From Alcanivoracaceae bacterium (GTDB lineage: Bacteria; Pseudomonadota; Gammaproteobacteria; Pseudomonadales; Alcanivoracaceae), in contig JARGPN010000009.1 in the NCBI GenBank assembly GCA_029213045.1, positions 496,001 to 560,000 of the forward strand: a stretch of DNA of 64,000 nucleotides, read 5' to 3'. The notes below the pieces were generated by a model, which saw only the letters and a list, made by a program, of their open reading frames with translations, was not told the DNA's origin and did not search any database. The first letter of the stretch is position 1, and the number at the start of each line of letters is the position of its first letter. Positions 18,611 through 28,969 of the stretch are shown piece after piece. The position numbers and the translations under genes were made by a program.

Positions 18611-20728
18611 TCGATTCATCATACGCACGCACGCATCCAGCAAATGACGAGCGCGAATTGGCTTGCCTAAGAACTCATCACAGCCCGCCTCTAAACAACG
18701 CCGCCGATCTTCCGCCATCACATTTGCGGTGAGCGCCAAGATAGGCCCTGTAAATCCTCGGGTGCGTAATTCTGCTGCCGCGTCAAACCCGTCCATAATG
18801 GGCATCTGCATATCCAACACAATCAGATCAAAATCGTCTTCTTCGGTGAAACGCTCTAACGCTTTTACGCCGTTATCTGCTTCTGCAACGACAAACCCAG
18901 ATTGGCTTAACACACGCATTACCAGCAATCTGTTGACCTGATTATCGTCCACCACCAACACGCGGCCTGTGGCACGAATCGCAGGTAAGCGCTGGCTTTT
19001 CATTTCCGCAGCCAGTGCTTGCTCTGGCTGAACGCGTTTGCTGTTATCAGCCGCTAACGTTTGGATATGCAACTGAAAGGCACTGCCCTCTCCGACTTTA
19101 CTGCTCACGGAGATATTACCGCCCAGCGAGCGAGAGAGTTGACGCGCAATAGCAAGGCCCAACCCTGAACCACCAAAGCGACGGGTATGAGATTCATCTA
19201 CTTGCGAAAACGGTTCGAATACATTCGGCAGCGCAGCTTCAGGAATGCCAATGCCGGTGTCCGCGATTTCCACATGGAGCACCGACTGCAATCCATCTTC
19301 CCATTGCACTCGAACATCTACGCCGCCGTTTTCAGTGAACTTAATCGCGTTGCCAATCAAGTTGCTTAATATTTGCCGCAACCTAAATGCGTCTGTGAGC
19401 ACTTCCGCCGGCACTGCAGTCATATACTGCAACGACAAGCGAATATCTTTTTGCTTCGCTCGGAGTAAATGGCTGTTCAACACATCTTTCATTAACGCTG
19501 GCAATTCGCACGGCTGACGATCAACGCGAACTTGCCCTGCCTCAATGCGAGAAAGATCAAGTACATCGCTGATCAACGCCATAAGGGCGTCGCCATTTTG
19601 CTGAATGATACTGAGGTAGCGTTGACGCTCTTCTGCAGAAAGCGATGGATTTTCCATCAACTCGGTATATCCGAGAATCGCCGTCATCGGCGTGCGAATC
19701 TCGTGACTCATGTTCGCTAAGAAGAGACTTTTAGCACGATTCGCCGCCTCTGCCCGCTCGCTGGCTTGCGCTAAAGACTGTTGCGCATCGTTAATGTGAT
19801 CGACCATCGCATTAAAGTCTGCGGCCAGCTCGGCTAATTCGTCACTACCTCGTACTCGAATACGCTGCTTCAGATCACCGCCTTGGGCAATGCGACGCAC
19901 CGCCTGATGGAGGATCGTCAGACGCCCAAACACCTGACGCTGCACGAACCAATACACCAATGTTGACGTTAGAAACGCCACCACAATTACCGCCAGCACC
20001 ACAGACCAAATAAGCGGCGCGCCGCGCTGATAAATTTCGCGCTCTAACGTGACCTGACCGCGCATGACACTACGCTGCTGGTAATCAAGAACTGGGAAGC
20101 TCGCACTGAGCGTCACATCATCTATCGCAACAATATGGGATTTACGCGGCGCATCGGCCTGCGCGGACTGCAACGACACATCCAATCCGGTCACACCGGA
20201 AAGCTCCATTGCCATCTGACCATCAAGGGCAATGGCAAATAAGGCTGCACCGCAATCGGCAACAGGATGCATCGCAAAGATATAATTCTTTTGATTCAGC
20301 GATACGACACCCCAGAGCGGATAGCAGCCCCGTTCCGCATAGGTGGCGTAAAGATCGACAAGCGTAGGGTCTTGAGGGCCGGCATCACCGCGCAACATCG
20401 TCGGCTCACCCGCGGGCGAAAAAATCACCACTCGATCTAAGCGCAAATTATCCGGCGCCTCGCCAGGCACCATCGGCACAACGTCAGATTCGCCGGTCAC
20501 TAGCGCATCAACGCGGTGCATCTCTGCCCAGTCGCGAGTCCGCGCATATAAGGTCGTAAAAGTTTGTAGAAACGCAGATTCAACACGGGCCAGCTCTCGC
20601 CGCGCCGCATCATCTTCAAAATCGGACACAGCCGGTGTCAGTATTTGATACACAGCGACCGTACCGATCAGCACCGCCCCCAAGGCGGATGCATAAAAAA
20701 GACCCAACAGTTGCCGTTTCAACTTCAT
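18584..20728 (-). CDS. Hybrid histidine kinase with CHASE4-like sensor, HAMP and receiver
   Basis: A 714-residue membrane kinase. TM1 (about 8-28) and TM2 (about 240-265) flank a periplasmic domain of about 200 residues with CHASE4-like character. A HAMP domain follows, then HisKA with His342 in [10 protein letters not shown], HATPase_c ([23 protein letters not shown]) and a receiver with Asp639 in [10 protein letters not shown]. There is no HPt domain, so the phosphoryl group must pass to a separate HPt or to the receiver's own output. It is convergent with the RetS-like kinase and divergent from metG. It is related in layout to GacS/BarA, but lacks the C-terminal HPt of those proteins, so it is not simply GacS. 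Confidence 0.88.
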   Translation of the reverse strand: MKLKRQLLGLFYASALGAVLIGTVAVYQILTPAVSDFEDDAARRELARVESAFLQTFTTLYARTRDWAEMHRVDALVTGESDVVPMVPGEAPDNLRLDRVVIFSPAGEPTMLRGDAGPQDPTLVDLYATYAERGCYPLWGVVSLNQKNYIFAMHPVADCGAALFAIALDGQMAMELSGVTGLDVSLQSAQADAPRKSHIVAIDDVTLSASFPVLDYQQRSVMRGQVTLEREIYQRGAPLIWSVVLAVIVVAFLTSTLVYWFVQRQVFGRLTILHQAVRRIAQGGDLKQRIRVRGSDELAELAADFNAMVDHINDAQQSLAQASERAEAANRAKSLFLANMSHEIRTPMTAILGYTELMENPSLSAEERQRYLSIIQQNGDALMALISDVLDLSRIEAGQVRVDRQPCELPALMKDVLNSHLLRAKQKDIRLSLQYMTAVPAEVLTDAFRLRQILSNLIGNAIKFTENGGVDVRVQWEDGLQSVLHVEIADTGIGIPEAALPNVFEPFSQVDESHTRRFGGSGLGLAIARQLSRSLGGNISVSSKVGEGSAFQLHIQTLAADNSKRVQPEQALAAEMKSQRLPAIRATGRVLVVDDNQVNRLLVMRVLSQSGFVVAEADNGVKALERFTEEDDFDLIVLDMQMPIMDGFDAAAELRTRGFTGPILALTANVMAEDRRRCLEAGCDEFLGKPIRARHLLDACVRMMNRSPISTRRA

Positions 20729-20838
20729 TTGTCGTACCTATTTTTACCCCGCGTGCACAGACTCCCTGCACAGCGGGTGAAATCACCCCGAGTGACCAGT
20801 ATCATAGGCGCCCAGCTTGCCAAGAGATACCGTCACAA

Positions 20839-22878
20839 ATGAGCACTCGTTCGCGGAAAATACTGGTCACCAGCGCGCTCCCCTATGCGAATGGCCCTAT
20901 TCATCTCGGCCATCTTCTGGAATATATCCAGACTGACATTTGGGTCGCCTTTCAAAAATTACGCAACGTAGACTGCCTTTATGTCTGCGCGGATGACGCC
21001 CATGGCACCGCGATCATGCTCAAGGCGCAAGAGAACGGCATCACGCCGGAAGAACAAATTGCCAACGTCAAAGCAGAGCACGAACGCGACTTTGCCGAAT
21101 TTTCCGTGCGCTTCGACCACTACTACAGCACTCACAGTCCCGAGAACCGCGACTTATCGTCGCTGATCTTCGAGCGTAACAAAGCTGCTGGGTACATTAT
21201 CGAGAAAGAAATCACACAGCTGTACGATCCCGATAAAGGGATGTTTTTGGCCGACCGGTTCGTGCGCGGCACCTGCCCGAAATGCAAAAGCGAAGATCAG
21301 TACGGCGATAACTGTGAAGTGTGCGGCGCCACCTATTCGCCTGCGGACTTAATCAAACCCTATTCTGCCCTCAGTGGTGCAACACCCGTTGAGAAGCAAG
21401 TCACTCAGTTGTTTTTCGACCTGCCCCGCTTTGAAAACATGCTGCGCAGCTGGACCCGCTCGGGTGCACTGCAAACAGAAGTGGCGAACAAACTGGCGGA
21501 ATGGCTGGATGGCGGGTTACAGCCCTGGGATATCAGCCGCGAGGCGCCCTACTTCGGGTTCGAAATCCCTGGCTACCCGGGCAAGTATTTTTACGTCTGG
21601 CTGGACGCACCCATCGGCTACATGGCGAGCTTCCAAAAGCTCTGCGAGCAAAACAATTTAAACTTCGACGACTACTGGGGTCGCGACAGTGAAGCCGAGC
21701 TATATCATTTTATCGGCAAAGACATTATTAATTTCCACGGCCTGTTCTGGCCGGCCATGCTCGACGGCGCAGGCTTCCGTAAGCCCACCGCCATTTACTC
21801 GCACGGCTTTGTCACCGTAAACGGTGCCAAGATGTCAAAATCGCGCGGCACCTTTATTAAAGCGCGCACCTATCTTGATCATCTTGATGCGGAATATCTG
21901 CGCTATTACTTCGCTGCCAAGCTGACTAGCCGCGTCGACGACTTTGATCTCAACCTCGACGACTTCGTTCAGCGGGTCAATTCCGATCTCGTCGGTAAAG
22001 TGGTGCAAATCGCCAGCCGCACAGCCAACTTTGTAAACAAGTTTGGCGGACGACTCAGCGATGACGTAGACAACAGTTTGCTGATCGTCGAGCTGCAAAA
22101 CGCCGCCAGCGGCATTGCTGAAATGTACGAAGGCCGCGAGTTCGGTCGTGCCATGCGCGAAATTATGTCGCTGGCTGACCACGTTAACCAGTACGTACAA
22201 GAACGCGCGCCCTGGACGCTCAGCAAAAAAGAAGATTCCGAACAAGAAGTGCTGGAAGTGTGCACTACCGCGCTCAACGCCTTCCGTTTGTTGGTGCTGT
22301 ATTTGAAACCTGTGCTGCCAAAGTTCGCCGCTAAAGCCGAGGCGTTCTTAAACATTGAGCCCCTCGTCTGGGCTGATGCCCAGTCGATTCTGCTGAATCA
22401 CAGCATCAATAAATTTGAGCCCTTAATGCAGCGCATTGAAAGCGATCAAGTGGCGGGCTTACTCGACGCATCAAAAGATACCCATCAGGCGAATGAACCC
22501 GTGACAGAAAAGTCCAAAGAAAAAAGCGCAGCAAAACCAGAAGCCGACGACACCATTACTATCGACGACTTCTTAAAAGTAAAACTGCGCGTCGCGCGCG
22601 TTGCTAAAGCCAGTCACGTTGAAGGTGCCGACAAGTTACTGCAACTCACACTGGATGTGGGCAACGGCGAAACACGCAATGTTTTTGCCGGCATCAAAAG
22701 CAAATACGCACCAGAAGACATAGAAGGCAAGCTTGTCGTACTTGTTGCCAACCTTGCGCCAAGAAAAATGAAATTCGGTCTTTCCGAAGGCATGGTGCTC
22801 GCGGCAGGCCCCGGTGGCGAAGATATTTTTCTGCTCAGCCCCGACAGTGGTGCCGAACCCGGCATGGAAGTACGCTAA
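20839..22878 (+). CDS. metG: Methionyl-tRNA synthetase MetG
   Basis: A 679-residue class I aminoacyl-tRNA synthetase. The ATG at 20839 gives the expected start [19 protein letters not shown]; the frame is open further upstream into the divergent kinase gene, which is a shadow. Motifs are HLGH (HIGH), the zinc-binding [17 protein letters not shown] knuckle, KMSKS in [12 protein letters not shown], and a C-terminal EMAPII-like tRNA-binding domain ([13 protein letters not shown] to [15 protein letters not shown]). A charged linker (about 535-570) joins the last domain. It charges tRNA-Met in the cytoplasm. Confidence 0.98.
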   Translation: MSTRSRKILVTSALPYANGPIHLGHLLEYIQTDIWVAFQKLRNVDCLYVCADDAHGTAIMLKAQENGITPEEQIANVKAEHERDFAEFSVRFDHYYSTHSPENRDLSSLIFERNKAAGYIIEKEITQLYDPDKGMFLADRFVRGTCPKCKSEDQYGDNCEVCGATYSPADLIKPYSALSGATPVEKQVTQLFFDLPRFENMLRSWTRSGALQTEVANKLAEWLDGGLQPWDISREAPYFGFEIPGYPGKYFYVWLDAPIGYMASFQKLCEQNNLNFDDYWGRDSEAELYHFIGKDIINFHGLFWPAMLDGAGFRKPTAIYSHGFVTVNGAKMSKSRGTFIKARTYLDHLDAEYLRYYFAAKLTSRVDDFDLNLDDFVQRVNSDLVGKVVQIASRTANFVNKFGGRLSDDVDNSLLIVELQNAASGIAEMYEGREFGRAMREIMSLADHVNQYVQERAPWTLSKKEDSEQEVLEVCTTALNAFRLLVLYLKPVLPKFAAKAEAFLNIEPLVWADAQSILLNHSINKFEPLMQRIESDQVAGLLDASKDTHQANEPVTEKSKEKSAAKPEADDTITIDDFLKVKLRVARVAKASHVEGADKLLQLTLDVGNGETRNVFAGIKSKYAPEDIEGKLVVLVANLAPRKMKFGLSEGMVLAAGPGGEDIFLLSPDSGAEPGMEVR

Positions 22879-22893
22879 CGCGAGAGTCGAGCA

Positions 22894-23952
22894 ATGAACG
22901 CACTTCGCCTCGTGGCGGGCAGCAGAGCTTTAGCGCATTTGCGTGAACACGGCCTGCGCCAACAGGATTTCGATGTCATGGTTGGCGCCAGCGGCGGGCC
23001 GAAATGGTTTGCCCTGTATGGCCTAGATCAATACCTCATGGGCGAGTTTTTTAAACAACGCACAACGCCCCTGCATTTACTCGGTAGCTCCGCCGGCGCG
23101 TGGCGTTTTTCGTGCTTCGCACAAAAAGACCCTATTGCGGCGTCAAAGCGATTTGCCGAAGCGTATCATTCCATCACCTTTGCAGCGGACGCCAATATCC
23201 ATCACATCACGGACGGCTCACGCAGCATACTGGATGCGGCCATTCCAACGCCGCAGCATGCACAAGAAATCATCGACAACCCCATCTTCAAACTCAATCT
23301 GATTGTGGCCCGCGCGCGAAGGCTCACGTCTAGCCGGAACCGACTATTGCTCGCCGCCAGCCTAGGTGTGACCGCCACCGCCAATGCTGTCCACCGAAAA
23401 GCCTTGGGCGCATTTTTTGAGCGCGTCCTGTTTCACTCGGCCAACGAACGGCCACCCTTTTATGATGTAAATGATTTGCCTACTCATCGTGTAGCGCTAA
23501 CACAAGACAATTTAAGAGACGCCATAATGGCCTCCGGCTCCATCCCTATGGCGCTGCATGGCGTTGAAGATATCGACGGCGCTGGGCCAGGCCTGTACTA
23601 CGACGGCGGCGTCACCGATTATCATTTCGATATTCCCTTCGGCAACGACGGGCTTGTGTTATACCCGCACTTCTATCCCACCATCACACCCGGTTGGTTT
23701 GATAAAGCGATAAAGTGGCGTAAAGCCAATTCAAAAAATTATGAAAACGTACTCATTCTTTGCCCCAGCGATGAATGGGTAAAAAGCCTGCCATTTGGAA
23801 AAATTCCGGACCGAAAAGATTTTGCCAACATGGACGACACCACGCGTATCAAGTACTGGCGCACCACCCTTGATCGCTCTGCCGAACTTGCCGATGAGCT
23901 ACGTGAGCTGGCGAGCGGTCAGCGCGATATTACCTCTTACTTACCTAACTAA
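22894..23952 (+). CDS. Patatin-like phospholipase family protein
   Basis: A 352-residue patatin-fold hydrolase. It has the oxyanion-type VGASGGPKW, the nucleophile Ser66 in LGSSAGAWR (GxSxG), and the catalytic Asp in YYDGGVTDYH (the DG[GA] motif). There is no signal peptide, so it acts in the cytoplasm or at the inner membrane face. The substrate is probably a phospholipid or acyl ester, by family. It follows metG by 15 bases and may be cotranscribed with it. Confidence 0.88.
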   Translation: MNALRLVAGSRALAHLREHGLRQQDFDVMVGASGGPKWFALYGLDQYLMGEFFKQRTTPLHLLGSSAGAWRFSCFAQKDPIAASKRFAEAYHSITFAADANIHHITDGSRSILDAAIPTPQHAQEIIDNPIFKLNLIVARARRLTSSRNRLLLAASLGVTATANAVHRKALGAFFERVLFHSANERPPFYDVNDLPTHRVALTQDNLRDAIMASGSIPMALHGVEDIDGAGPGLYYDGGVTDYHFDIPFGNDGLVLYPHFYPTITPGWFDKAIKWRKANSKNYENVLILCPSDEWVKSLPFGKIPDRKDFANMDDTTRIKYWRTTLDRSAELADELRELASGQRDITSYLPN

Positions 23953-24033
23953 CTGACATTCGCGACAAACAAAAACTCTGCCCAAGCCGCCTACGCAGCT
24001 TGGCAAAAACCGTTATTCATGACAGGAATTTTT

Positions 24034-24438
24034 ATGAGAACGTTGATTCGTTATTTTTTTCGAGCACTGCGCCTTATTCTTACCCCCATCGTGTTGATCG
24101 CTGAGAAGCTGACCACGCCAAACGCAATCGCCCGCTCCACAGAGGATCAACATCGGGTCGATGCAATCTGCCAGCAGCTCGCGCTATATCAATTTAAAGC
24201 GTGCCCGTTTTGCATAAAAGTACGCAAGGAGATCTCGCGCTTGGGGCTAAACATCGAGTTGCGCGATGCCCAGCATGTCGCCAAACATAGAGAAGATCTG
24301 AACGCAGGCGGCGGCGCCATTAAAGTACCGTGCCTCGTTATTGATGGAGAAGATGGCAAGAAAACTTGGATGTATGAATCAAACGATATTATTGCGTGGT
24401 TAAACGCGCACTGTGGCCCCGCGACCCCAAACAGCTAA
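24034..24438 (+). CDS. Membrane-anchored glutaredoxin-like protein
   Basis: A 134-residue protein with an N-terminal hydrophobic/basic helix (IRYFFRALRLILTPIVLI) that probably anchors it to the membrane. A glutaredoxin domain follows, with the redox motif CPFC in FKACPFCIKVRKEI, a cis-Pro region in KVPCLVI and a late MYESNDIIAWL. The ATG at 24034 has AGGAA five bases upstream and was preferred to ATG 24019. It is probably a thiol-disulfide oxidoreductase facing the cytoplasm. The 187 bases that follow contain small hairpins (ACCGCG/CGCGGT near 24470) but no coding signal. Confidence 0.85.
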   Translation: MRTLIRYFFRALRLILTPIVLIAEKLTTPNAIARSTEDQHRVDAICQQLALYQFKACPFCIKVRKEISRLGLNIELRDAQHVAKHREDLNAGGGAIKVPCLVIDGEDGKKTWMYESNDIIAWLNAHCGPATPNS

Positions 24439-24625
24439 TCCATAGCGCGCACCATTTACCTGATCAACCGCGCTGACTGGCGCGGTGAGCCGTCACTGTC
24501 GCACCCGCGATTAAGCTGGGTTTTTCCGGAGTCACGCCCTCGTGAGTGACGCGAATATTCACGCAAAGCGTGTTCTTCTCCTTTTGCTAGCGCTCAAACA
24601 AGCTAGCGATGTACAGCTCGGCTAA

Positions 24626-25510
24626 TTACTCAGCAATCGCGCTTTTGGCATTCTTCCATTGCGTGACCAAGCCGGACGCCAATAACGCCCCCATGCTGGT
24701 AATGGCCAACGCCGATAATTCCCAACCGCTTAACGGTTCACGCAGCAGCACAGATGCTGCCAACCCGCTCACCACTGGCACCAGCGCCATTAACGCGCCC
24801 ATGGCGGAAGGCCCCATGGTTGAAACGGCGCGCAAATACAGCAGCATAGCGACCACCGTAGCAATAACGCCCTGATAAAATCCCTGCAACACAATATCGT
24901 TCCAAGGTGCTTGGGCTAAATTATTGGGCAGCCACAAAAAATACACAGGCAAAAACAAAATCGCTGAGCCAACGCCTGTGGTTACCGCCCCCGTCAGAGG
25001 AGGCACCTGCCAAAATCGAATAAGAACCGTATAGAGCGCCCACGCCAACACAGAACCAATAAGCAGTAAATCACCGTGAAAACTCGTGGGGCTGTGCGAC
25101 ATCACCAACATCAGCGCCGCACCCACGGCAATACAAAAAAGCCCAGCGAGACGCGCATTGGACAATTTTTCACGCAAGAGCAAAACACTGAATAACGCGG
25201 CCGCAAAAGGAATCAGCCCCGGCAACATTAACGACGCATGCACCGCCGAGGTAAAACGAAAACCTTGATACACAAATAAGCTATAGCCAATTCCACCCAC
25301 CAAGGCCAACACCACGCCGCGCCAATCTAGCCATAACCGACCTTTCGCGAACGGCAGCAACAAAGCACCACCCACCAAAAAGCGCAGCGCGATGGTGTCG
25401 TACGGCAATAGCGCGCTCAACCCGCCAACACGACTCACTAGAATAAAGCCCGCCCAGCAGCCAACCGCCAATAAACCCGCAATAAAACCCGTGCGCTCAG
25501 CCTGACTCAT
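24626..25510 (-). CDS. EamA/DMT-superfamily drug/metabolite transporter
   Basis: A 294-residue, ten-helix inner-membrane protein made of two EamA repeats. The first repeat runs from AGLLAVGCWAGFILVSRVGG to ALMLVMSHSP. The second begins at DLLLIGSVLAWALYTVLIRF and ends with GALLASGLVTQW. Such proteins export amino acids, purines or small metabolites, and the substrate cannot be inferred. It is a single gene, flanked by a beta-barrel gene upstream on the same strand. Confidence 0.9.
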   Translation of the reverse strand: MSQAERTGFIAGLLAVGCWAGFILVSRVGGLSALLPYDTIALRFLVGGALLLPFAKGRLWLDWRGVVLALVGGIGYSLFVYQGFRFTSAVHASLMLPGLIPFAAALFSVLLLREKLSNARLAGLFCIAVGAALMLVMSHSPTSFHGDLLLIGSVLAWALYTVLIRFWQVPPLTGAVTTGVGSAILFLPVYFLWLPNNLAQAPWNDIVLQGFYQGVIATVVAMLLYLRAVSTMGPSAMGALMALVPVVSGLAASVLLREPLSGWELSALAITSMGALLASGLVTQWKNAKSAIAE

Positions 25511-25592
25511 TCAACCCTCGTTCATCACATTGCAGCATAAAAAAGATCAGTATCGGTAACGAACGCAACGCTCGCTAATCAAAAATGACTGA

Positions 25593-26204
25593 TTAGAAAT
25601 GCCAGCTTACGCCGCCGCTTAATGACAATGATGAGTCCACATCAAAATCTACAGCGCTCGCGGGTGACAGCGCATTTTCCAAATGCACCGACAAATCGGT
25701 TTGTAAATAACGCGCGCGTAACTCCAGCGCCATCTCCCGATTTAGCTCGAACTGCATGCCTGCGGAAACGCCATACACAAAGCGGGCATCATCATCCGCT
25801 TTCAAGCCCGTCAGGTAACCGGCGTCCATATCCAAGGTACCCAGACCTGCAGAGATCCCAGCAAACGGTCTCACGGCGGGCGCCGACGACAACGGGAAAA
25901 ACTTTTCCCATCCGGCGACATAAATGCCCATGCTCAGGCTATCTTCAACTTCAAGTCCATTGAACTCGATTAAAAAACGGCTACGCCCGTCTAACGAACC
26001 AACACCAAAGCCCAAGCCAAGCCCCACATCGGTTTCCAACGTATCGTCTTCATCGAGTGCGGAGTAAATGCCGGACCCTTTTTGGCTGATCGACAGTGAT
26101 TGCTTTTGCGCCATTACACTAAACACCAACCCAGAATCCGCCCACACTGACGCAGAAACCAACACTCCGGCGACGCTCAACGCACGCACTATTTTCGTTA
26201 TCAT
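25593..26204 (-). CDS. Putative outer-membrane beta-barrel protein (porin-like)
   Basis: 203 residues, starting MITKIVRALSVAGVLVSASVWA, a clear signal peptide. The mature region has repeated amphipathic strands (GLGLGFGVGSLDGRSRFLIEF, FVYGVSAGMQFELNREMALELRARY) and ends in GGVSWHF with the terminal Phe required by the BAM machinery. It resembles 8-stranded OmpA- or OmpW-like barrels. No ligand or specific role can be read. It is divergent from the GIY-YIG gene; the gap between them (215 bases) contains three tandem copies of a CGTAGATCGA-like unit around 26263-26300. Confidence 0.78.
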   Translation of the reverse strand: MITKIVRALSVAGVLVSASVWADSGLVFSVMAQKQSLSISQKGSGIYSALDEDDTLETDVGLGLGFGVGSLDGRSRFLIEFNGLEVEDSLSMGIYVAGWEKFFPLSSAPAVRPFAGISAGLGTLDMDAGYLTGLKADDDARFVYGVSAGMQFELNREMALELRARYLQTDLSVHLENALSPASAVDFDVDSSLSLSGGVSWHF

Positions 26205-26419
26205 CTGGCTAACACTCCCATTAGATCGGCGCCCAGTGTACTAAAGCGCGCCACACGCGCCTATGATCGAAACGTAGATCGAACCGTAGATCGAGACGCA
26301 AGGCGAAATAAACCTGTGAAACTGTTGCTCTAAAGAGCATTCTGGAAGAACAAGCAACGTTCCATAGCGAGCACCTTATAGGGAGCACATCATCAATTAC
26401 GACGCTTACACAGTGCGGC

Positions 26420-26776
26420 GTGGACCAAACACAGCGGATAACTCCAGTGAGTGCACGAGCAGGTAATAAAGAAGCACAAAAACCTTGGTCTATTTATTTA
26501 GTCCGAGCCTCCGATAACTCCTTATATTGTGGCATTGCCACCGACGTCGCACGGCGCTTTAAAGAGCACCAAGAAGGCGGCAAGTTATCCGCAAAATATT
26601 TACGTGCCCGCACGCCACTGACCTTGTGTTATCACGTCGTGATCGGAAATCGCTCTCTCGCGTCGCGCGCAGAATATCGCGTTAAAAAATTAACCAAGGC
26701 GCAAAAAGAAGTCCTCGTCGCAGAGCAGCCAGACACCACAACATTTCTCGAAATGCTAGGCATGTCTTCCGACTGA
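26420..26776 (+). CDS. GIY-YIG nuclease family protein (YhbQ-like)
   Basis: A protein of about 118 residues containing a compact GIY-YIG domain. It has SIYLVRASDNSLYCGIATDVARRFKEH (GIY and YIG halves, here IYL and YCG, with the catalytic Arg) followed by GNRSLASRAEYRVKKLTKAQKEVL. It matches the short UPF0213/YhbQ family of single-domain nucleases. GTG 26420 is the longest start and GTG 26447 is an alternative; neither has a convincing ribosome-binding site. A role in DNA repair is suggested for the family but not settled. Confidence 0.87.
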   Translation: MDQTQRITPVSARAGNKEAQKPWSIYLVRASDNSLYCGIATDVARRFKEHQEGGKLSAKYLRARTPLTLCYHVVIGNRSLASRAEYRVKKLTKAQKEVLVAEQPDTTTFLEMLGMSSD

Positions 26777-26818
26777 TCGGCGAATACCGCCCTTTCAGAA
26801 CGTCCTAAGTATGAAAAA

Positions 26819-27481
26819 TCAGGACAGCATTTTTCGTGCGCCGCTAATAAAGTCATCCTTGCTAACATCCATTTTTCCCGGCACTTCCACACCGCGCTGG
26901 GCACCTGGGCGCTCACCGATAACGTGCATCCAGCGCTTTAGATTCGGCAAATCCTCTACCTCAACACCAGACCATGCGTAAGTTCTCACCCAGCACCAGT
27001 TAGCCATATCAGCAATACTGTAATCACCAGCCAAGAACTCGTTATCGGCTAAACGTGTGTCTAATACTTGGAACAATCGCTTGGATTCGCGTTGATAACG
27101 CTCTATCGCCGCAGGAATTTTTTCTGGGAAATAGCGAAAAAACACGTTCGCCTGCCCCATCATTGGCCCAACGCCGCCCATTTGAAACATTAGCCACTGC
27201 AACACCTGCGAACGGCCTTTGGCATCCGTTGGCAAAAACTTGCCGGTTTTCTCTGCCAAGTAAATCATGATCGCGCCGGATTCAAACACCGCAAAGTCAT
27301 CATTGTCGCGATCAATAATGGCGGGAATGCGGCCATTCGGATTGATCTTTAAATACGCAGGCTGCTTTTGATCTTCTTTAGACAAATCCAGCGCGTGCAC
27401 GGTGTAAGGAATTTGGATTTCTTCCAACATAACAGACGCTTTCCAGCCATTCGGCGTGGCGGCAGTGTAGAGGTCAATCAT
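26819..27481 (-). CDS. Glutathione S-transferase family protein (YfcG/YghU-like)
   Basis: A 220-residue GST. The N-terminal thioredoxin-like domain has the start [19 protein letters not shown], the cis-Pro stretch NPNGRIPAI and the glutathione-binding [12 protein letters not shown]. The all-helical C-terminal domain contains [14 protein letters not shown]. The Asn/Gly-rich TPNGWK motif is typical of nu-class or YfcG-like GSTs with disulfide-reductase activity. It lies in tandem with a second GST gene 31 bases away, probably in one operon. Confidence 0.92.
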   Translation of the reverse strand: MIDLYTAATPNGWKASVMLEEIQIPYTVHALDLSKEDQKQPAYLKINPNGRIPAIIDRDNDDFAVFESGAIMIYLAEKTGKFLPTDAKGRSQVLQWLMFQMGGVGPMMGQANVFFRYFPEKIPAAIERYQRESKRLFQVLDTRLADNEFLAGDYSIADMANWCWVRTYAWSGVEVEDLPNLKRWMHVIGERPGAQRGVEVPGKMDVSKDDFISGARKMLS

Positions 27482-27512
27482 CTCGCTCTCCTTCTTCTGT
27501 TCGCTAGGCTGT

Positions 27513-28121
27513 TTACGCTTTCGCGCTCGGGCGTGCTGACACCAATTCGTACCAGCGCTTTAAATTAACGTGCTCATCAGAAAGGCGGATTTTCACGACG
27601 CGGGCAAAATCCAGCGCGCACAACAAGGTAATGTCCGCCACACTAAACGTCTCGCCCGCCACATAGGTGGACGCGCCTAGGCGCTGCTCTAGCTTCGACA
27701 AAAAGGCAACCGCCATTGCGCCGGCCTCTTTTCCGTAATCTGCAACGGGCGTCATGCGATCTTTAAAAAATCCGCTGGTGTGCTGAAAGCACATGCCAAT
27801 CTGTAAGAAAAAATAAAACTCGACGTTGCGCTGCCACATTTCAATGGTGGCCTTTTCCAACGGTGACGACCCCATCAGCGACGGCGTAGGATGCAGCTCT
27901 TCAAAATATCGGCAAATCGCCATGGTCTCACCAATACAGGTACCGTCGTTTAACTCTAAAAATGGCACCTTAGTAGACGGATTTTTTGCCACCATTTCCG
28001 GCAACAAATTTTCCCCGCCGCCAATGTCGAGCTGCACATAATCCATCTCGATGCCTTTTTCCGCGAGGAAAATACGCACGCGTCGTGGGTTGGGTGCGGT
28101 CGATGTTTCGAAGATTTTCAT
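27513..28121 (-). CDS. Glutathione S-transferase family protein
   Basis: A 202-residue GST. The N-domain begins [23 protein letters not shown], with [11 protein letters not shown] (cis-Pro) and [14 protein letters not shown] (glutathione-binding Glu/Thr). The C-terminal domain has [15 protein letters not shown]. It is cotranscribed with the YfcG-like GST downstream. The TetR gene upstream on the same strand is 77 bases away. Together with the nearby carotenoid oxygenase this suggests a detoxification group, but the substrate is unknown. Confidence 0.92.
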   Translation of the reverse strand: MKIFETSTAPNPRRVRIFLAEKGIEMDYVQLDIGGGENLLPEMVAKNPSTKVPFLELNDGTCIGETMAICRYFEELHPTPSLMGSSPLEKATIEMWQRNVEFYFFLQIGMCFQHTSGFFKDRMTPVADYGKEAGAMAVAFLSKLEQRLGASTYVAGETFSVADITLLCALDFARVVKIRLSDEHVNLKRWYELVSARPSAKA

Positions 28122-28197
28122 TACTGCTCCTTACCTCAGGAAAATGTCAGCGCCTTTTGCAAACCTAGTGTTAGGCTCGTCTTTAAACTAGGCACCG

Positions 28198-28866
28198 CTA
28201 CAAAGTTTGTTTCGTCGTCACCAGCCATTGCTTAAGCGCTGCCTCGACAATGACGTTAGCGTCTTGCCCGTTACCGGCAATTTGTCCGTCTAAAATCAAA
28301 TGGCTAAAACCATGCACAACCGCCCACGCATTGTACGCAGCCAATTGTGTCTCTTCGCTTTCAACGCTTAACCCTAACGCAGCGGCAACACCTTGCGTCA
28401 AGCCAGCAAATGCAAAATTAGACGCCTGCTCCAATTCATCACTGCGATGCTCCACGGTATAGCGGCCAAACATTAAACGAAATAATTCAGGGCGGCCTTG
28501 CGCAAAACGCACATAGTTGCTGCCCATAGATAAAAACTTATCCGCATCATCTCCGCTTGTGGCGGCCCACGCTTGCGCCTGCGACGCCGCAAATAAACGC
28601 ATGCCCTCTGCCGCCAGCCCCATCAACAACGCGTCTTTGTTAGCGAAGTGGCGATACGCCGCATTGGCCGTGACGCCCACCCGCCGCGCCAACTCACGCA
28701 AGCTGAATTTTGCTTCACCCGTTTGCTCTAGCAGCACTAAGCCTTCATCGATCAGGGCCGCACGCAAATTACCGTGGTGGTAACCCGCGCTCGCAAGCGC
28801 CTCAGAATCTGGCGTGGAAGTGATAGATTGAGAAGATTGACGTTTAGATGTTGACACTGTGCACAT
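28198..28866 (-). CDS. TetR/AcrR-family transcriptional regulator
   Basis: A 222-residue repressor-type protein. The HTH is in KFSLRELARRVGVTANAAYRHFANKDALL (about residues 52-80), preceded by YHHGNLRAALIDEGL. The C-terminal half is the ligand/dimer domain with FRLMFGRYTVEH and AWAVVHGFSHLIL, as in WHG-type TetR proteins. It is divergent from the carotenoid oxygenase gene with about 100 bases between starts, so it probably controls that gene and perhaps the two GST genes downstream. Confidence 0.92.
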   Translation of the reverse strand: MCTVSTSKRQSSQSITSTPDSEALASAGYHHGNLRAALIDEGLVLLEQTGEAKFSLRELARRVGVTANAAYRHFANKDALLMGLAAEGMRLFAASQAQAWAATSGDDADKFLSMGSNYVRFAQGRPELFRLMFGRYTVEHRSDELEQASNFAFAGLTQGVAAALGLSVESEETQLAAYNAWAVVHGFSHLILDGQIAGNGQDANVIVEAALKQWLVTTKQTL

Positions 28867-28880
28867 ATACTCCGATTATC
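28852..28880 (+). promoter_or_regulatory. Candidate promoter for the carotenoid oxygenase gene
   Basis: TTGACA (28852) is followed 17 bases later by GATTAT, a plausible -35/-10 pair. A TGTGCACA palindrome sits between them. It overlaps the first codons of the divergent TetR gene, a typical place for autoregulation. No single clear TetR operator palindrome was fixed. Confidence 0.45.
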
Positions 28881-28969
28881 ATGTTCACATTATATACATT
28901 AATGGTTGGCGGCACACCTTACCCGCCTCCCCGAACACCACGGCACCCAGCAACACGAGGACGATCATC

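Noticed and set aside
18584-20728. Assignment of the CHASE4-type kinase as GacS/BarA
   Set aside because: GacS carries a C-terminal HPt domain; this protein ends just after the receiver, so the name is not supported.
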